Positions 34,499 to 42,786 of a DNA stretch of 64,000 nucleotides are shown here, piece by piece. A program made the position numbers and the translations under genes. Within the stretch, counting starts at the first letter, position 1. The number at the start of each line of letters is the position of its first letter. The notes beneath the pieces are model-generated. The model did no database searches. It was given only the letters and a program-made list of their open reading frames with translations, and was not told the DNA's origin. The DNA lies in contig JARLJB010000088.1 in NCBI GenBank assembly GCA_031291415.1, forward strand, positions 1 through 64,000, read 5' to 3'. The stretch comes from Telmatospirillum sp. Its GTDB lineage: Bacteria > Pseudomonadota > Alphaproteobacteria > Rhodospirillales > Magnetospirillaceae.

Positions 34499-35099
34499 AT
34501 GCATGAGATAATTTTGAATTCCCTGAATGAGGCGAAAAGCGCATTAGATGTGGTATTGGGTAATCAATCTGCACTTATCGCCATAGAAAACGCAGGTCTT
34601 TCTCTTGTCGAAACATTGACGAAAGGCGGTCGTATCTTCAGTTGTGGGAACGGCGGGTCAATGTGTGATGCCATGCATTTTGCAGAAGAGCTATCTGGTC
34701 GATATAGGCTTGATCGTAATGCATTACCTGCCGTGGCTATCAGTGATCCGGGATCATCTGAGCTGTGTCGCCAACGACTACGGCTATGAATATGTATTCA
34801 GCCGCTACTTGGAAGCACATGGACGCCCTGGCGACAGTTTGCTCGCAATTAGCACAAGTGGAACAAGTAAGAATGTCGTAACAGCGGCGATAGCTGCAAG
34901 AAACCGAGGCATCAACGTAATTTCCCTGTCTGGAAAGATGGACTCCCAATTGGGGAAATTGGCCAACATTGATATATGTACGCCCGGCGGAACCTATGCG
35001 GACCGTACTCAGGAGCTCCACATCAAGGTCATCCATATCTTGATCGAATTGGTTGAGCGTCGGTTATTCCCTGAAAACTATGCTCGGCGTGATGAATGA
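34499..35099 (+). pseudogene. gmhA: phosphoheptose isomerase gene with a frameshift
   Basis: The product is clearly GmhA (sedoheptulose-7-phosphate isomerase, first step to ADP-heptose), but in two frames. Frame 1 from ATG 34499 (AGGAGGTGG upstream) reads MHEIILNSLNEAKSALDV...GGRIFSCGNGGSMCDAMHFAEELSGRYRLDRNALPAVAISD. It then diverges and stops near 34789. The family sequence resumes in another frame as HLSCVANDYGYEYVFSRYLEAHGRPGDSLLAISTSGTSKNVV...GGTYADRTQELHIKVIHILIELVERRLFPENY. Removing one G from the GGG at 34750-34752 restores AISDPDHLSC, as expected. The catalytic TQELHIK is intact. The cause may be a real recent inactivation or a base-call error. Its composition is less GC-rich than its neighbours. 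Confidence 0.82.
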
Positions 35100-35181
35100 C
35101 CCTGCCTCCGACGACGGCCGATGCTCTTTCAAGGCAAGGTCCGCTTGGGAATCGACGCCGAGCCGTAGATCGACCGACTTG

Positions 35182-35241
35182 GCCGCAACCCGGATATTGA
35201 ACTCACGCAGAGCCGCAACCCGGATATTGAACTCACGCAGA
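35182..35241. repeat. perfect tandem duplication, 2 x 30 bp
   Basis: The 30-base unit starting GCCGCAACCCGGATATTGAA occurs twice head-to-tail (35182-35211 and 35212-35241). On the minus strand it is 10 whole codons, reading LREFNIRVAA twice within a 71-codon open frame (35064-35279) that has no family match I can recall. Confidence 0.9.
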
Positions 35242-35275
35242 ACCAACGTTGCCGCCGGGTAACGACCCATCAAAA

Positions 35276-36430
35276 TCACCGTGTCGCGGCGCCAGTGTCC
35301 TCGGAACTGATGCCGGAATCGCCGGCCGGCGGCGGCGTCATGGTTGGCCGTGACTTTTTCGGGTCGGATCCGGGCAACTGACTCAGCGCGTTGGACGGAG
35401 GAAGATCGGCCGACCGCGCGTTGCTGGAATGGGTCGAGGAGGCCGGCGCTTCTTTCGCCACCGGAGGGTTGGCGGCGGACGGCGCCGGACCATCGGCCGT
35501 ATTGAGGATAACCGGCAGACCGTCCTTGCCGCCGATGATGATGATCTTGCTGTTTGGCGATGTGGCCAATGCCGACGTCGCCTCGATGCCGCGCAGACGC
35601 AGATATTCCGGGGTAATGGTGCGCGCCACGATATCCTGGAACGTGCGGATACCCTCGGCCTCGATCTTCTTGCGGTCGCGTTCCTTTTCCTCGCGGGCAA
35701 TGCGGAAATCATATTCCAGCATCGCCTGATATTGTTCCGACTTGCGTTCGATGGCGGCGGCAACCCTGTCGGGCAATATGACCGACCGGATCAGCACATC
35801 CTCGACCGAGACCAGCTTGCCGCGGGAGCTTTGATTGATCAGCGAGGAACCGAGTTCCCGGACCATCCGCTCCAACAACTCGGCCTGGATGAAACCACGG
35901 GCGTCGGAATAGAGCTGTTCCGGCGTATAGCGCGAGATCAATTCCCGCGCATGCGAGCCGATTTCCGGATAGACGAGAACTTCGGGATAGTCAGGTCCGA
36001 CCAGCACATGCAAAAGACCGAGCGTGTCCTTGTTCACGCGGTAGCGCACGGCGATATCCACCTGCATGCTGAGACCATTGGAGGAAATGGTGTCGTAAAC
36101 GCGGGAGGTGTTTTGCAGCCGGGTATCGTAGACGTACATTTCGTCCCACGGGAAGATCATATGAACACCTTCGCCGTAGGTACGGTCAGTCACCGTTCCG
36201 CCAAAAAAACGCAGCCACAAGACTGCCGCGTGGCCGGCCGGAACGTTGATGAAAATGTTGGGGGCCAGCACGATCAACCCAAACAACAACAGCAGCAGGG
36301 AGAGATAAATACTGGTGCTGTTGCGGTTGAGCCACCGTGGAAAACGGTGGACCAACCACTCCTTGCCGCGACGGAATGCCGACGGTCGCTTCGCGACCGG
36401 AGGCGTCGCCGCTGTGCTCTCCTCAGCCAT
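35276..36430 (-). CDS. SPFH/prohibitin-domain membrane protein
   Basis: A 384-residue protein with one N-terminal membrane helix (about residues 40-62, IYLSLLLLLFGLIVLAPNIF). An SPFH/band-7 domain follows (about 65-250: VPAGHAAVLWLRFFGG, YGEGVHMIFPWDEMYVYDTRLQN, GLSMQVDIAVRYRVN), then a charged helix (YDFRIAREEKERDRKKIEAEGIRTFQDIVA) and a Pro/Ser-rich tail. Such proteins form oligomeric rings on membranes and control proteases or lipid domains. Start 36430 (ATG) is used; GTG 36436 is an alternative. It is the last gene of a three-gene minus-strand group with a small membrane protein and a DUF697 protein, next to the NRPS/PKS cluster. Confidence 0.85.
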   Translation of the reverse strand: MAEESTAATPPVAKRPSAFRRGKEWLVHRFPRWLNRNSTSIYLSLLLLLFGLIVLAPNIFINVPAGHAAVLWLRFFGGTVTDRTYGEGVHMIFPWDEMYVYDTRLQNTSRVYDTISSNGLSMQVDIAVRYRVNKDTLGLLHVLVGPDYPEVLVYPEIGSHARELISRYTPEQLYSDARGFIQAELLERMVRELGSSLINQSSRGKLVSVEDVLIRSVILPDRVAAAIERKSEQYQAMLEYDFRIAREEKERDRKKIEAEGIRTFQDIVARTITPEYLRLRGIEATSALATSPNSKIIIIGGKDGLPVILNTADGPAPSAANPPVAKEAPASSTHSSNARSADLPPSNALSQLPGSDPKKSRPTMTPPPAGDSGISSEDTGAATR

Positions 36431-36534
36431 CGCCACCCTTTTCGCTCCCTCCGCGGTGAGGGGTCAACCTGGTCTGCCCTCCCGGAAGCGCACCTTCGTT
36501 CGTCAGGCAGGTGGCCCCAGCGCCCCCAAAGGGG

Positions 36535-36732
36535 CTACTTTTCCGACATCTTGTCGATCTGCTCACGAATTTCGCGACGCGGCCGACCGGCAAGCTGCGC
36601 CAGGGCGTCGATGATCGGCGTCACCACCAAGGCCAGCAGGAAATGCCCAAGAAACCCGAACGCCGTTTTTCTTCCCATCAGGCCGCAAATCACGCAGGCG
36701 ATCACATATAGGAACACCGTGACGACCGGCAT
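36535..36732 (-). CDS. small two-helix membrane protein
   Basis: A 65-residue protein: PVVTVFLYVIACVICGLMG, then FGFLGHFLLALVVTPIIDALAQLAG, then a charged tail RPRREIREQIDKMSEK. Two membrane segments are likely. AAGGGGC precedes the ATG. It lies between the SPFH and DUF697 genes on the same strand, so it probably works with them in the membrane. Family not recognised. Confidence 0.7.
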   Translation of the reverse strand: MPVVTVFLYVIACVICGLMGRKTAFGFLGHFLLALVVTPIIDALAQLAGRPRREIREQIDKMSEK

Positions 36733-36797
36733 GTTCGCCCCCTTCTCCGCGGCCGGAAACCAGTCCCGCGACGACCATCGATCACACCATACGAACT

Positions 36798-37463
36798 TTA
36801 GGCGGCGGCTGTTGCTGCCACGCCCTGGTCCTTGGCCTTGGAGAATTCGTCGGAAAATCTAGCCTTCACCGCCTTGGCGTCGAAGGTCAGGAAAGTGCCG
36901 CCCGTTTCGAAGTGATGCTTGAAGACCGCACCGACGGCATAGGTGAACGCCGCTGAGAAAGCTGGCTGCGTCGCCAGGGAAACCACCGTGCCGAGCACCG
37001 GAGTATGCCGCAGCAGGCTTATCGCCGCACCGGAACCGAGAATGCCGCCACTGAGCATGCTGGTGCCGACACCCGTCAACAGTGCGGTGACCGCCGACTT
37101 GCCGGCATTGGCCTTGAACGGGACGCCATAAGCGTCGCCCAACTCTTTCAGCAGCTTCAATTGGACGACGATCAGGGCGGCGGTGTCGACGAAAGAAATC
37201 GGGATCACGCCGGCGCCGATCGCCCAATAGACGTTATGGCGAATGATCTTGTCCGCCGTCACCGACAGATTATGCCGGGCAACCTCGGGATCGACCGTCT
37301 CTGCGACAGGAGCGGCCGATTCGGTCGCCGGGGCGGCGGCCTCAACCGCAGGACTGACAGTCTCCGCTGCAGGTTTCGCCGTTTCAACGGCGGGGCCGAC
37401 CGCATCGATGACAGGTTTCTCTGTGGCGCTCTCTTGCGACTTGGATTTGGTCTCGTTGGTCAT
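36798..37463 (-). CDS. DUF697-type membrane-associated protein (copy 1)
   Basis: A 221-residue protein. An Ala/Pro/Glu/Val-rich N-terminus (about residues 1-60, repeated A-P-A-x-E/T-x-A units) precedes the conserved part IIRHNVYWAIGAGVIPISFVDTAALIVVQLKLLKELGDAYGVPFKANAGKSAVTALLTGVGTSML...TPVLGTVVSLATQPAFSAAFTYAVGAVFKHHFETGGTFLTFD. That core matches alphaproteobacterial DUF697 proteins (EcsC/YcjF-like hydrophobic helices). ATG 37463 is preferred over GTG 37472. A second protein of the same type is encoded at 59951-60430, so the pair brackets the NRPS/PKS operon. Biochemical function unknown. Confidence 0.8.
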   Translation of the reverse strand: MTNETKSKSQESATEKPVIDAVGPAVETAKPAAETVSPAVEAAAPATESAAPVAETVDPEVARHNLSVTADKIIRHNVYWAIGAGVIPISFVDTAALIVVQLKLLKELGDAYGVPFKANAGKSAVTALLTGVGTSMLSGGILGSGAAISLLRHTPVLGTVVSLATQPAFSAAFTYAVGAVFKHHFETGGTFLTFDAKAVKARFSDEFSKAKDQGVAATAAA

Positions 37464-37595
37464 AGATCTCACTCTCTATCTTAAGGGGGATACGGCCGAA
37501 ACGAACCAGAACGGCAACATAACACGGAATAGAATTTCTATGCCTGATTTTACCCCATAGAGCAGGGCAGCGCACGGGCCACAACACGACACTCA

Positions 37596-37972
37596 CAACC
37601 ATAAAGAGCATAGCTGTTTTGCGGCTGCGCAGCGTGACACTATAAGTTATGTGGAAAGTTTTTCAATCATAGAGTGCTTATCTCCACCTTTATGGCATAG
37701 ACGTACCTCAACCATAGAGATTTTATCTTCAGGATTCGTTATCATTTTGTTGTCATTGATTCCGCAAACACCCTACCCTCTAGCGCGGTTTTGACGCTGG
37801 CGATCAACAGATGGAATCCGCCATGAAGGAAAACGATCATTGGGGTGGCGGCATCGGGAACAACGACCACAACCATAAATATTTTCTTCTAAAAGTAATA
37901 TCCTTCCGCACGCTCCGAGATGCGGCCGTCTGCGGCAATGTCATGCTCGCCCGAAACTTATCAACCATAGAG
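37596..37972 (+). repeat. five spaced CAACCATA(A/G)A motifs
   Basis: Five same-strand copies (starts 37596, 37664, 37709, 37870, 37962), of which two are identical over 11 bases (CAACCATAGAG). Spacings are 68, 45, 161 and 92 bases. All lie before the synthetase operon, which suggests binding sites for a cluster regulator. The last copy touches the synthetase RBS. Confidence 0.5.
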
Positions 37973-37981
37973 GAGGACTAG
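37811..37981 (+). CDS. possible small leader peptide upstream of the synthetase gene
   Basis: An open frame of 56 codons (ATG 37811) or 52 codons (ATG 37823, with GGAA 6 bases upstream) ends at TAG 37979-37981, two bases before the TTG of the synthetase. The peptide MKENDHWGGGIGNNDHNHKY... is rich in His, Asn and Gly at its start and ends ARNLSTIEED. Its last codons cover the AGGAGG used by the synthetase, so translating it could couple to, or regulate, synthetase translation. No homologue is known to me, and it may be chance. Confidence 0.35.
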   Translation: MESAMKENDHWGGGIGNNDHNHKYFLLKVISFRTLRDAAVCGNVMLARNLSTIEED

Positions 37982-37983
37982 CC

Positions 37984-40900
37984 TTGCGGCGCGCGACTCC
38001 GGACGGGACGGCTTCAGCGGCAGCATGGGAGGACGGCCCGATCCTGTCCGACGGTCTGGGTGACCGGGCGCTGGTCGACGTCTTTGCAGACGCGGCGGCA
38101 CGCCGCCCGCACGCCGTCGCCGTCATCGATCGCGGCGGCAACCGCAACACGGATTACCTCACGCTGGCAGGGCTGGTCTCGTCATGGTCGGCCCGGTTGA
38201 TCCGGGAAGGAGTCGGTCCTGGCACAGCTGTCGGTCTCTGCGCGATCGCCGAACGCGAGGTGCCGGTGGGATTTCTGGCCATCCTGTCGGCGGGTGCAAC
38301 AGTCGTCCCCCTTGACCCCTCGCTGCCGCCGGAGCGATTGCTGACTCTGGCGCAGGGAACCGGCTGTCACCTCATTCTCGCCAGCGACGGTGCCCGCGCG
38401 GCGTTGCCCACGGATTTGGCCGGGCTCAACCTGTCGGAGGAAATCGCATCCGACGGTTCGGCCATTGCCCCGCCTTTCGACCCCGACCATGTCGCCGTCA
38501 TCTATCACACCTCCGGATCGACCGGGCGTCCCAAACCGGTGGCTTTGACCCACCGAACCCTGTCGTCGCGCCTCTTGTCGATGATGGCGTGGTTCGGTAT
38601 TGCCGACGACGAGGTCGTCTGCGGGTCGGCGACGCTGGCCTTCGATCCGTTCCTGCAGCAGCTGTTTTTTCCGCTGTGCGGTGGAGGAACTCTATGGCTG
38701 CCCGACCGCTCGGTCCTCCTCGACCCGGCACTGTTCTGGCCGCAGGTTTCCGAACATGGCGTCACCCATCTCAATCTGGTGCCATCGCAAGTCGAGGCCT
38801 TGCTGCACCATCCTTTGGCGACGCCGCCGGTCGCCCTGCGCCGTCTGGTGATGGGCGGAGAATCGCTGCCCGCCGGCCTGCCGGCCCGCATCGAGACAGC
38901 GTTGGGACCGGTAGCGATCTACAACATGTACGGCCCGACCGAAGCGGCGGTCGACGCCTGCGGCCAGCGGGTCGCCCCTTCGGCAAACGACGCCATCGTT
39001 CCGATCGGCAAACCCTTGCCCGGTTGCCGGGTCCGCATCCTCGACAAACGACTGCGCCGGGTCCCGGTCGGAACGACGGGCGAACTGTGCATCGGCGGAG
39101 TCGGGCTGGCAATCGGCTATCCAGGCTTACCTGACGAGACCGCCCGCGCCTTCGTCGCCGATCCTTTTGGCGAAGCCGGCGATCGCCTTTACCGTACCGG
39201 TGACCTTGCCCGCTGGCGCGACGATGGCAGCCTGATCTTCCTGGGAAGGCACGACGATCAGGTCAAGATCCGTGGTCATCGCCTCGAACTGGGCGAAATC
39301 GAAGCGGCGATCCGCGCCGTCCCCGGCGTCGTGATGGCCTCGGTCAGCAAATGGGACGACGCGGCCTGCGGCCCAGCCCTGGTCGCCCACGTCGTCGGCG
39401 ACGTCGATTTCGCGGCCTTGCGCCATGAGCTGGCCCGGCGACTGCCCGCCGCCGCCATCCCGGCGCACATCCTGCGGCTCGACCGCATGCCGACGCTGCC
39501 GTCCGGAAAAATCGACCGCAAGGCGCTTCCCAAGCCGACCGCCCAGCCGTTGCCCTTGCCGATGACAGGGCCGCTGACGGGGCAGGCGGCGCTGGAACAG
39601 AAGATTGCCGCGGTATGGGCAGGCCTGCTTGGCCGCGCCATCGACGTCACCGCCAATCTGTTCGAGATGGGCGCCCACTCACTGATGGTGCCACGCGCCC
39701 TGGTCGATATCGCAGCGGCAACCGGACAGCCGCTCAGCGCCGTCGAGCTGTTCCGCTTCCCGACGGTTGCCACCCTTGCCCGCCATCTGGCGGTACCGGA
39801 AACCCCCACCGGCGAAACGGCAATCCAGACCCGCGCCAGCGGCGGACGGGACGAAATTGCCGTCGTCGGAATGGCTTTCCGCTTTCCCGGTGCCGCCGAC
39901 CGCGATGGCTTCTGGAGCAATCTGATAAACGGCACCGACAGTCTGCGCCGTCATGACCTGGCGACCCTGCGCCGGGCCGGCGCCCCGTTGGCGTTGCTCG
40001 ACCATCCCGATTTCATCCCCGTTTACGGCGCCATCGACGGCACCGATTGCTTTGACGCCGGCCTATTCGGCTACAGTCCTGGCGAAGCGGCGGAAATCGA
40101 CCCGCAGCAGCGACTGCTCCTGCAACTGTCCTGGCAGGCGCTGGAGGATGCCGCCTGCGACGCGGCCGTCGACGGACCGGTGGGGGTTTTCGCCGGTGTC
40201 GGCTTCAACTCCTACCTTGTCGACAATCTGCACCATCGTATCGGCTTTGGCGGCGGGACGGAACGTTGCTCGATGGTCGTCAATGGCGACAAGGACTTCG
40301 CGGCCACCCGCATTGCCTACAAACTGGGATTGACCGGCCCGGCGATGACCATCAACAGCGCCTGCTCGACGGCGCTGTCGGCCACCGCCGTCGCTGTCGA
40401 CAGTCTGTGGGCCGGACGCTGCCGCGTTGCCCTGGTGGGAGCGGCATCGTTCGGCATGTTCTCCCCCTATGGCCACATCCATGCCGAAGGCGGCATCGCC
40501 TCGCGCAGCGGCACCTGCCGTCCTTTCGACGCGACCGCCGACGGCATCGTCGCCGGGGCGGGAATGGCCGTGCTGGTGCTGAAACGGCTTGAGGACGCCT
40601 TGGCCGATGGCGATACGCCGGCCGCCACCATCCGCGGCATCGGCATCGCCAACGACGGCGGCGGCAAGGCGGCCTTCGCCGCGCCCTCCGTCGACGGCCA
40701 AGTCGCGGCGATCACCGCGGCACTGGCCGATGCCGGTGTCACCCCCGGCGAAATCGGCTTCGTCGAAGGACATGGCACGGCGACGGCGCTCGGCGATCCC
40801 ATCGAGGTCGCCGCCCTCAACATCGCCTATCGCGGCGCCGAGAGGGGAAGCATCCGTCTTGGCTCGGTCAAGGGTAATGTCGGTCATCTCGACGCGGCGG

Positions 40901-42786
40901 CCGGCATGGCCGGCCTTATCAAGGCGATCCTGACAGTCAGCCGTGGCACGGTCCCGCCCACCGCCCATTTCACCGCCGCCAACCCGGACATCGCCTTTGC
41001 CGACGGCCCCTTCCGCGTCAATGCCCAACCGGAGCCCTGGGATGGCCCGGCGGAACGCCGGCGTCAGGCCGGCGTCAGCGCCTTCGGCATGGGCGGCACC
41101 AACATCCACGTTGTCGTCAGCCAGGCTCCGGCGGCGGCCATGACCGCGGCGGCAAGCGGACCGGTCCTGTTGACCCTGTCGGCGGCCAGTCAAACCGCTG
41201 AAGCGGCATTGGTGGCAGTCCTCTCGCAACATCTCGATCATCTGGCCGCCGATATCCCGCTGGCCGTGGCGGCGTCCTCGCTGGCGCGCCGGCGGACCTT
41301 GCGCTTCCGCCGGGCAATCGTCGCCGCCTCGGCCACCGAGGCAGCGGCGGCACTTTGCTCCGCGGGGCCGGCCGAAACGGCAACCACCGGCGGCACGCCG
41401 ACCATCGCCTTTCTGTTCCCCGGCCAGGGCGCACAACGGCCCGGCATGGCCACCGACCTTTATCGCGCCATTCCCGCCTTCCGCGCGGTCATCGACGAGG
41501 CCGACAGGATCCTTGCGGACACGCCGATCGCCGGCCTCAGGGCGTTGCTGCTGGCCGCCGCCGACGACAGCGCGGCGATGCGGACATTGTCGGAAACCGA
41601 ATGGACGCAACCAGCGCTTTTCGTCACCGAATATGCCACGGCGATGGCCCTTCACAGTTACGGCGTGCGGCCATCATTGCTGGCCGGCCACAGCGTCGGC
41701 GAATATGTGGCGGCCTGCCTTGCCGGCGTCATGGCGTTCGATGACGCCTTGCGGCTGGTCGAGGCACGCGGACGGCTGGTGGCATCGGCGGCGCGCGGCG
41801 CGATGCTGGCGGTGTCGATGACCGAGGCGGAACTGACGCCGCTCCTGGAACGCACCGGTACCGACCTCGCGGCGGTCAACGGCACCCGGCAATGCGTCGC
41901 CAGCGGCAACGAGGCGGCAATCACGGCTCTGGCCGAAGCCGTCGACGCGCTGGGACGCCCGGCCCGGCGACTACCGGTATCGCACGGCTTCCATTCCCGG
42001 CTGATGGATCCGATCGGCGACGCCTTCACCGCCGAGGTCGCACGCGTTTCCTTATCCGCCCCCGCCATCCCCATCATCTCGACGCTCACCGGCGCGCCGC
42101 TGACGGCCGCCGAGGCGACCGACCCCGGCTATTGGGGACGGCATCTGCGCGGTGCCGTCCGCTTCGCCGACGCCTTGGCGCGTCTGGCAGCCGAACCGTC
42201 CGCCCTGCTGGTGGAAGCCGGTCCAGGCGCCACCCTCAGCCGACTGGCGCGCGCCGCCGGTATCGCCGAAACCCGGGCGATCGCCGTCCAACCCGCCGAC
42301 CAGACCGATGGACAGGTGGCCTTCCTGGAAGCTCTCGGCCGGATGTGGACGGCCGGCGTGGCTATCGACCGGCTGGCCGCCGCCGGCGGCGCGAAACAAC
42401 GAACCTCCCTGCCCGGCTACCCGTTCGAGGCGGTCCGACTGTGGATCGACCCGCCCACGGCCGGGCAATCGGTGCTTTCGGAGCCGCCGGAGGAGCGGCG
42501 CGCGCCAACGGCCAATAACAACTTCGTCGGCGCGGCGGCAGTCATCGCCCAGGTTTGGCAGGACGTTCTGGGGGTACCGACGATTGGACCGGACAGCGAC
42601 TTTCTGGCCTTGGGCGGTGATTCGCTGATCGCCGTGCGCATCGCCCAACGGTTACGGGAAAAGCTGGGTTGCGACGTCGAGGCCGGGGCGCTGTTCCGCG
42701 AAGGGACCGTCGCCGGACTGGCCCGCCTGCTCGACGCCCGGAGAACGACGGATCCCGAGCTGCTGCGCGAAGAGGGATGGCTCTGA
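37984..42786 (+). CDS. hybrid NRPS-PKS, enzyme 1: A-PCP-KS-AT-ACP
   Basis: A 1600-residue loading plus first extension enzyme; TTG start 7 bases after AGGAGG. The A domain spans about 30-515: P-loop TSGSTG at 176-181, YGPTE, GELCIGG, YRTGDLARW, and catalytic Lys509 in PSGKIDRK. PCP: Ser566 in a slightly odd MGAHSL. KS spans about 620-1050: Cys794 in NSACSTA, His930, His968. AT spans about 1135-1430: Ser1237 in GHSVGE; HGFH at 1334-1337 suggests malonyl-CoA. ACP: Ser1547 in GGDSL. No KR, so a beta-keto group is expected. The hand-read A pocket code (D-P-Q-N-V-G-M-V-D) fits no amino acid I know. With no C domain in front, it should start the chain. The stop overlaps the next start (TGATG). Confidence 0.92.
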   Translation: MRRATPDGTASAAAWEDGPILSDGLGDRALVDVFADAAARRPHAVAVIDRGGNRNTDYLTLAGLVSSWSARLIREGVGPGTAVGLCAIAEREVPVGFLAILSAGATVVPLDPSLPPERLLTLAQGTGCHLILASDGARAALPTDLAGLNLSEEIASDGSAIAPPFDPDHVAVIYHTSGSTGRPKPVALTHRTLSSRLLSMMAWFGIADDEVVCGSATLAFDPFLQQLFFPLCGGGTLWLPDRSVLLDPALFWPQVSEHGVTHLNLVPSQVEALLHHPLATPPVALRRLVMGGESLPAGLPARIETALGPVAIYNMYGPTEAAVDACGQRVAPSANDAIVPIGKPLPGCRVRILDKRLRRVPVGTTGELCIGGVGLAIGYPGLPDETARAFVADPFGEAGDRLYRTGDLARWRDDGSLIFLGRHDDQVKIRGHRLELGEIEAAIRAVPGVVMASVSKWDDAACGPALVAHVVGDVDFAALRHELARRLPAAAIPAHILRLDRMPTLPSGKIDRKALPKPTAQPLPLPMTGPLTGQAALEQKIAAVWAGLLGRAIDVTANLFEMGAHSLMVPRALVDIAAATGQPLSAVELFRFPTVATLARHLAVPETPTGETAIQTRASGGRDEIAVVGMAFRFPGAADRDGFWSNLINGTDSLRRHDLATLRRAGAPLALLDHPDFIPVYGAIDGTDCFDAGLFGYSPGEAAEIDPQQRLLLQLSWQALEDAACDAAVDGPVGVFAGVGFNSYLVDNLHHRIGFGGGTERCSMVVNGDKDFAATRIAYKLGLTGPAMTINSACSTALSATAVAVDSLWAGRCRVALVGAASFGMFSPYGHIHAEGGIASRSGTCRPFDATADGIVAGAGMAVLVLKRLEDALADGDTPAATIRGIGIANDGGGKAAFAAPSVDGQVAAITAALADAGVTPGEIGFVEGHGTATALGDPIEVAALNIAYRGAERGSIRLGSVKGNVGHLDAAAGMAGLIKAILTVSRGTVPPTAHFTAANPDIAFADGPFRVNAQPEPWDGPAERRRQAGVSAFGMGGTNIHVVVSQAPAAAMTAAASGPVLLTLSAASQTAEAALVAVLSQHLDHLAADIPLAVAASSLARRRTLRFRRAIVAASATEAAAALCSAGPAETATTGGTPTIAFLFPGQGAQRPGMATDLYRAIPAFRAVIDEADRILADTPIAGLRALLLAAADDSAAMRTLSETEWTQPALFVTEYATAMALHSYGVRPSLLAGHSVGEYVAACLAGVMAFDDALRLVEARGRLVASAARGAMLAVSMTEAELTPLLERTGTDLAAVNGTRQCVASGNEAAITALAEAVDALGRPARRLPVSHGFHSRLMDPIGDAFTAEVARVSLSAPAIPIISTLTGAPLTAAEATDPGYWGRHLRGAVRFADALARLAAEPSALLVEAGPGATLSRLARAAGIAETRAIAVQPADQTDGQVAFLEALGRMWTAGVAIDRLAAAGGAKQRTSLPGYPFEAVRLWIDPPTAGQSVLSEPPEERRAPTANNNFVGAAAVIAQVWQDVLGVPTIGPDSDFLALGGDSLIAVRIAQRLREKLGCDVEAGALFREGTVAGLARLLDARRTTDPELLREEGWL

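Larger units (their letters stand above)
37464..37983. other. regulatory region between DUF697 gene and NRPS/PKS operon
   Basis: A 520-base, partly AT-rich divergent region. It has five copies of the motif CAA[CT]CATA[AG]A: CAACCATAAA at 37596, CAATCATAGAG at 37664, CAACCATAGAG at 37709, CAACCATAAAT at 37870 and CAACCATAGAG at 37962. It also contains a possible small ORF (37811-37981). The strong RBS AGGAGG (37971-37976) belongs to the first synthetase gene. Confidence 0.6.
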
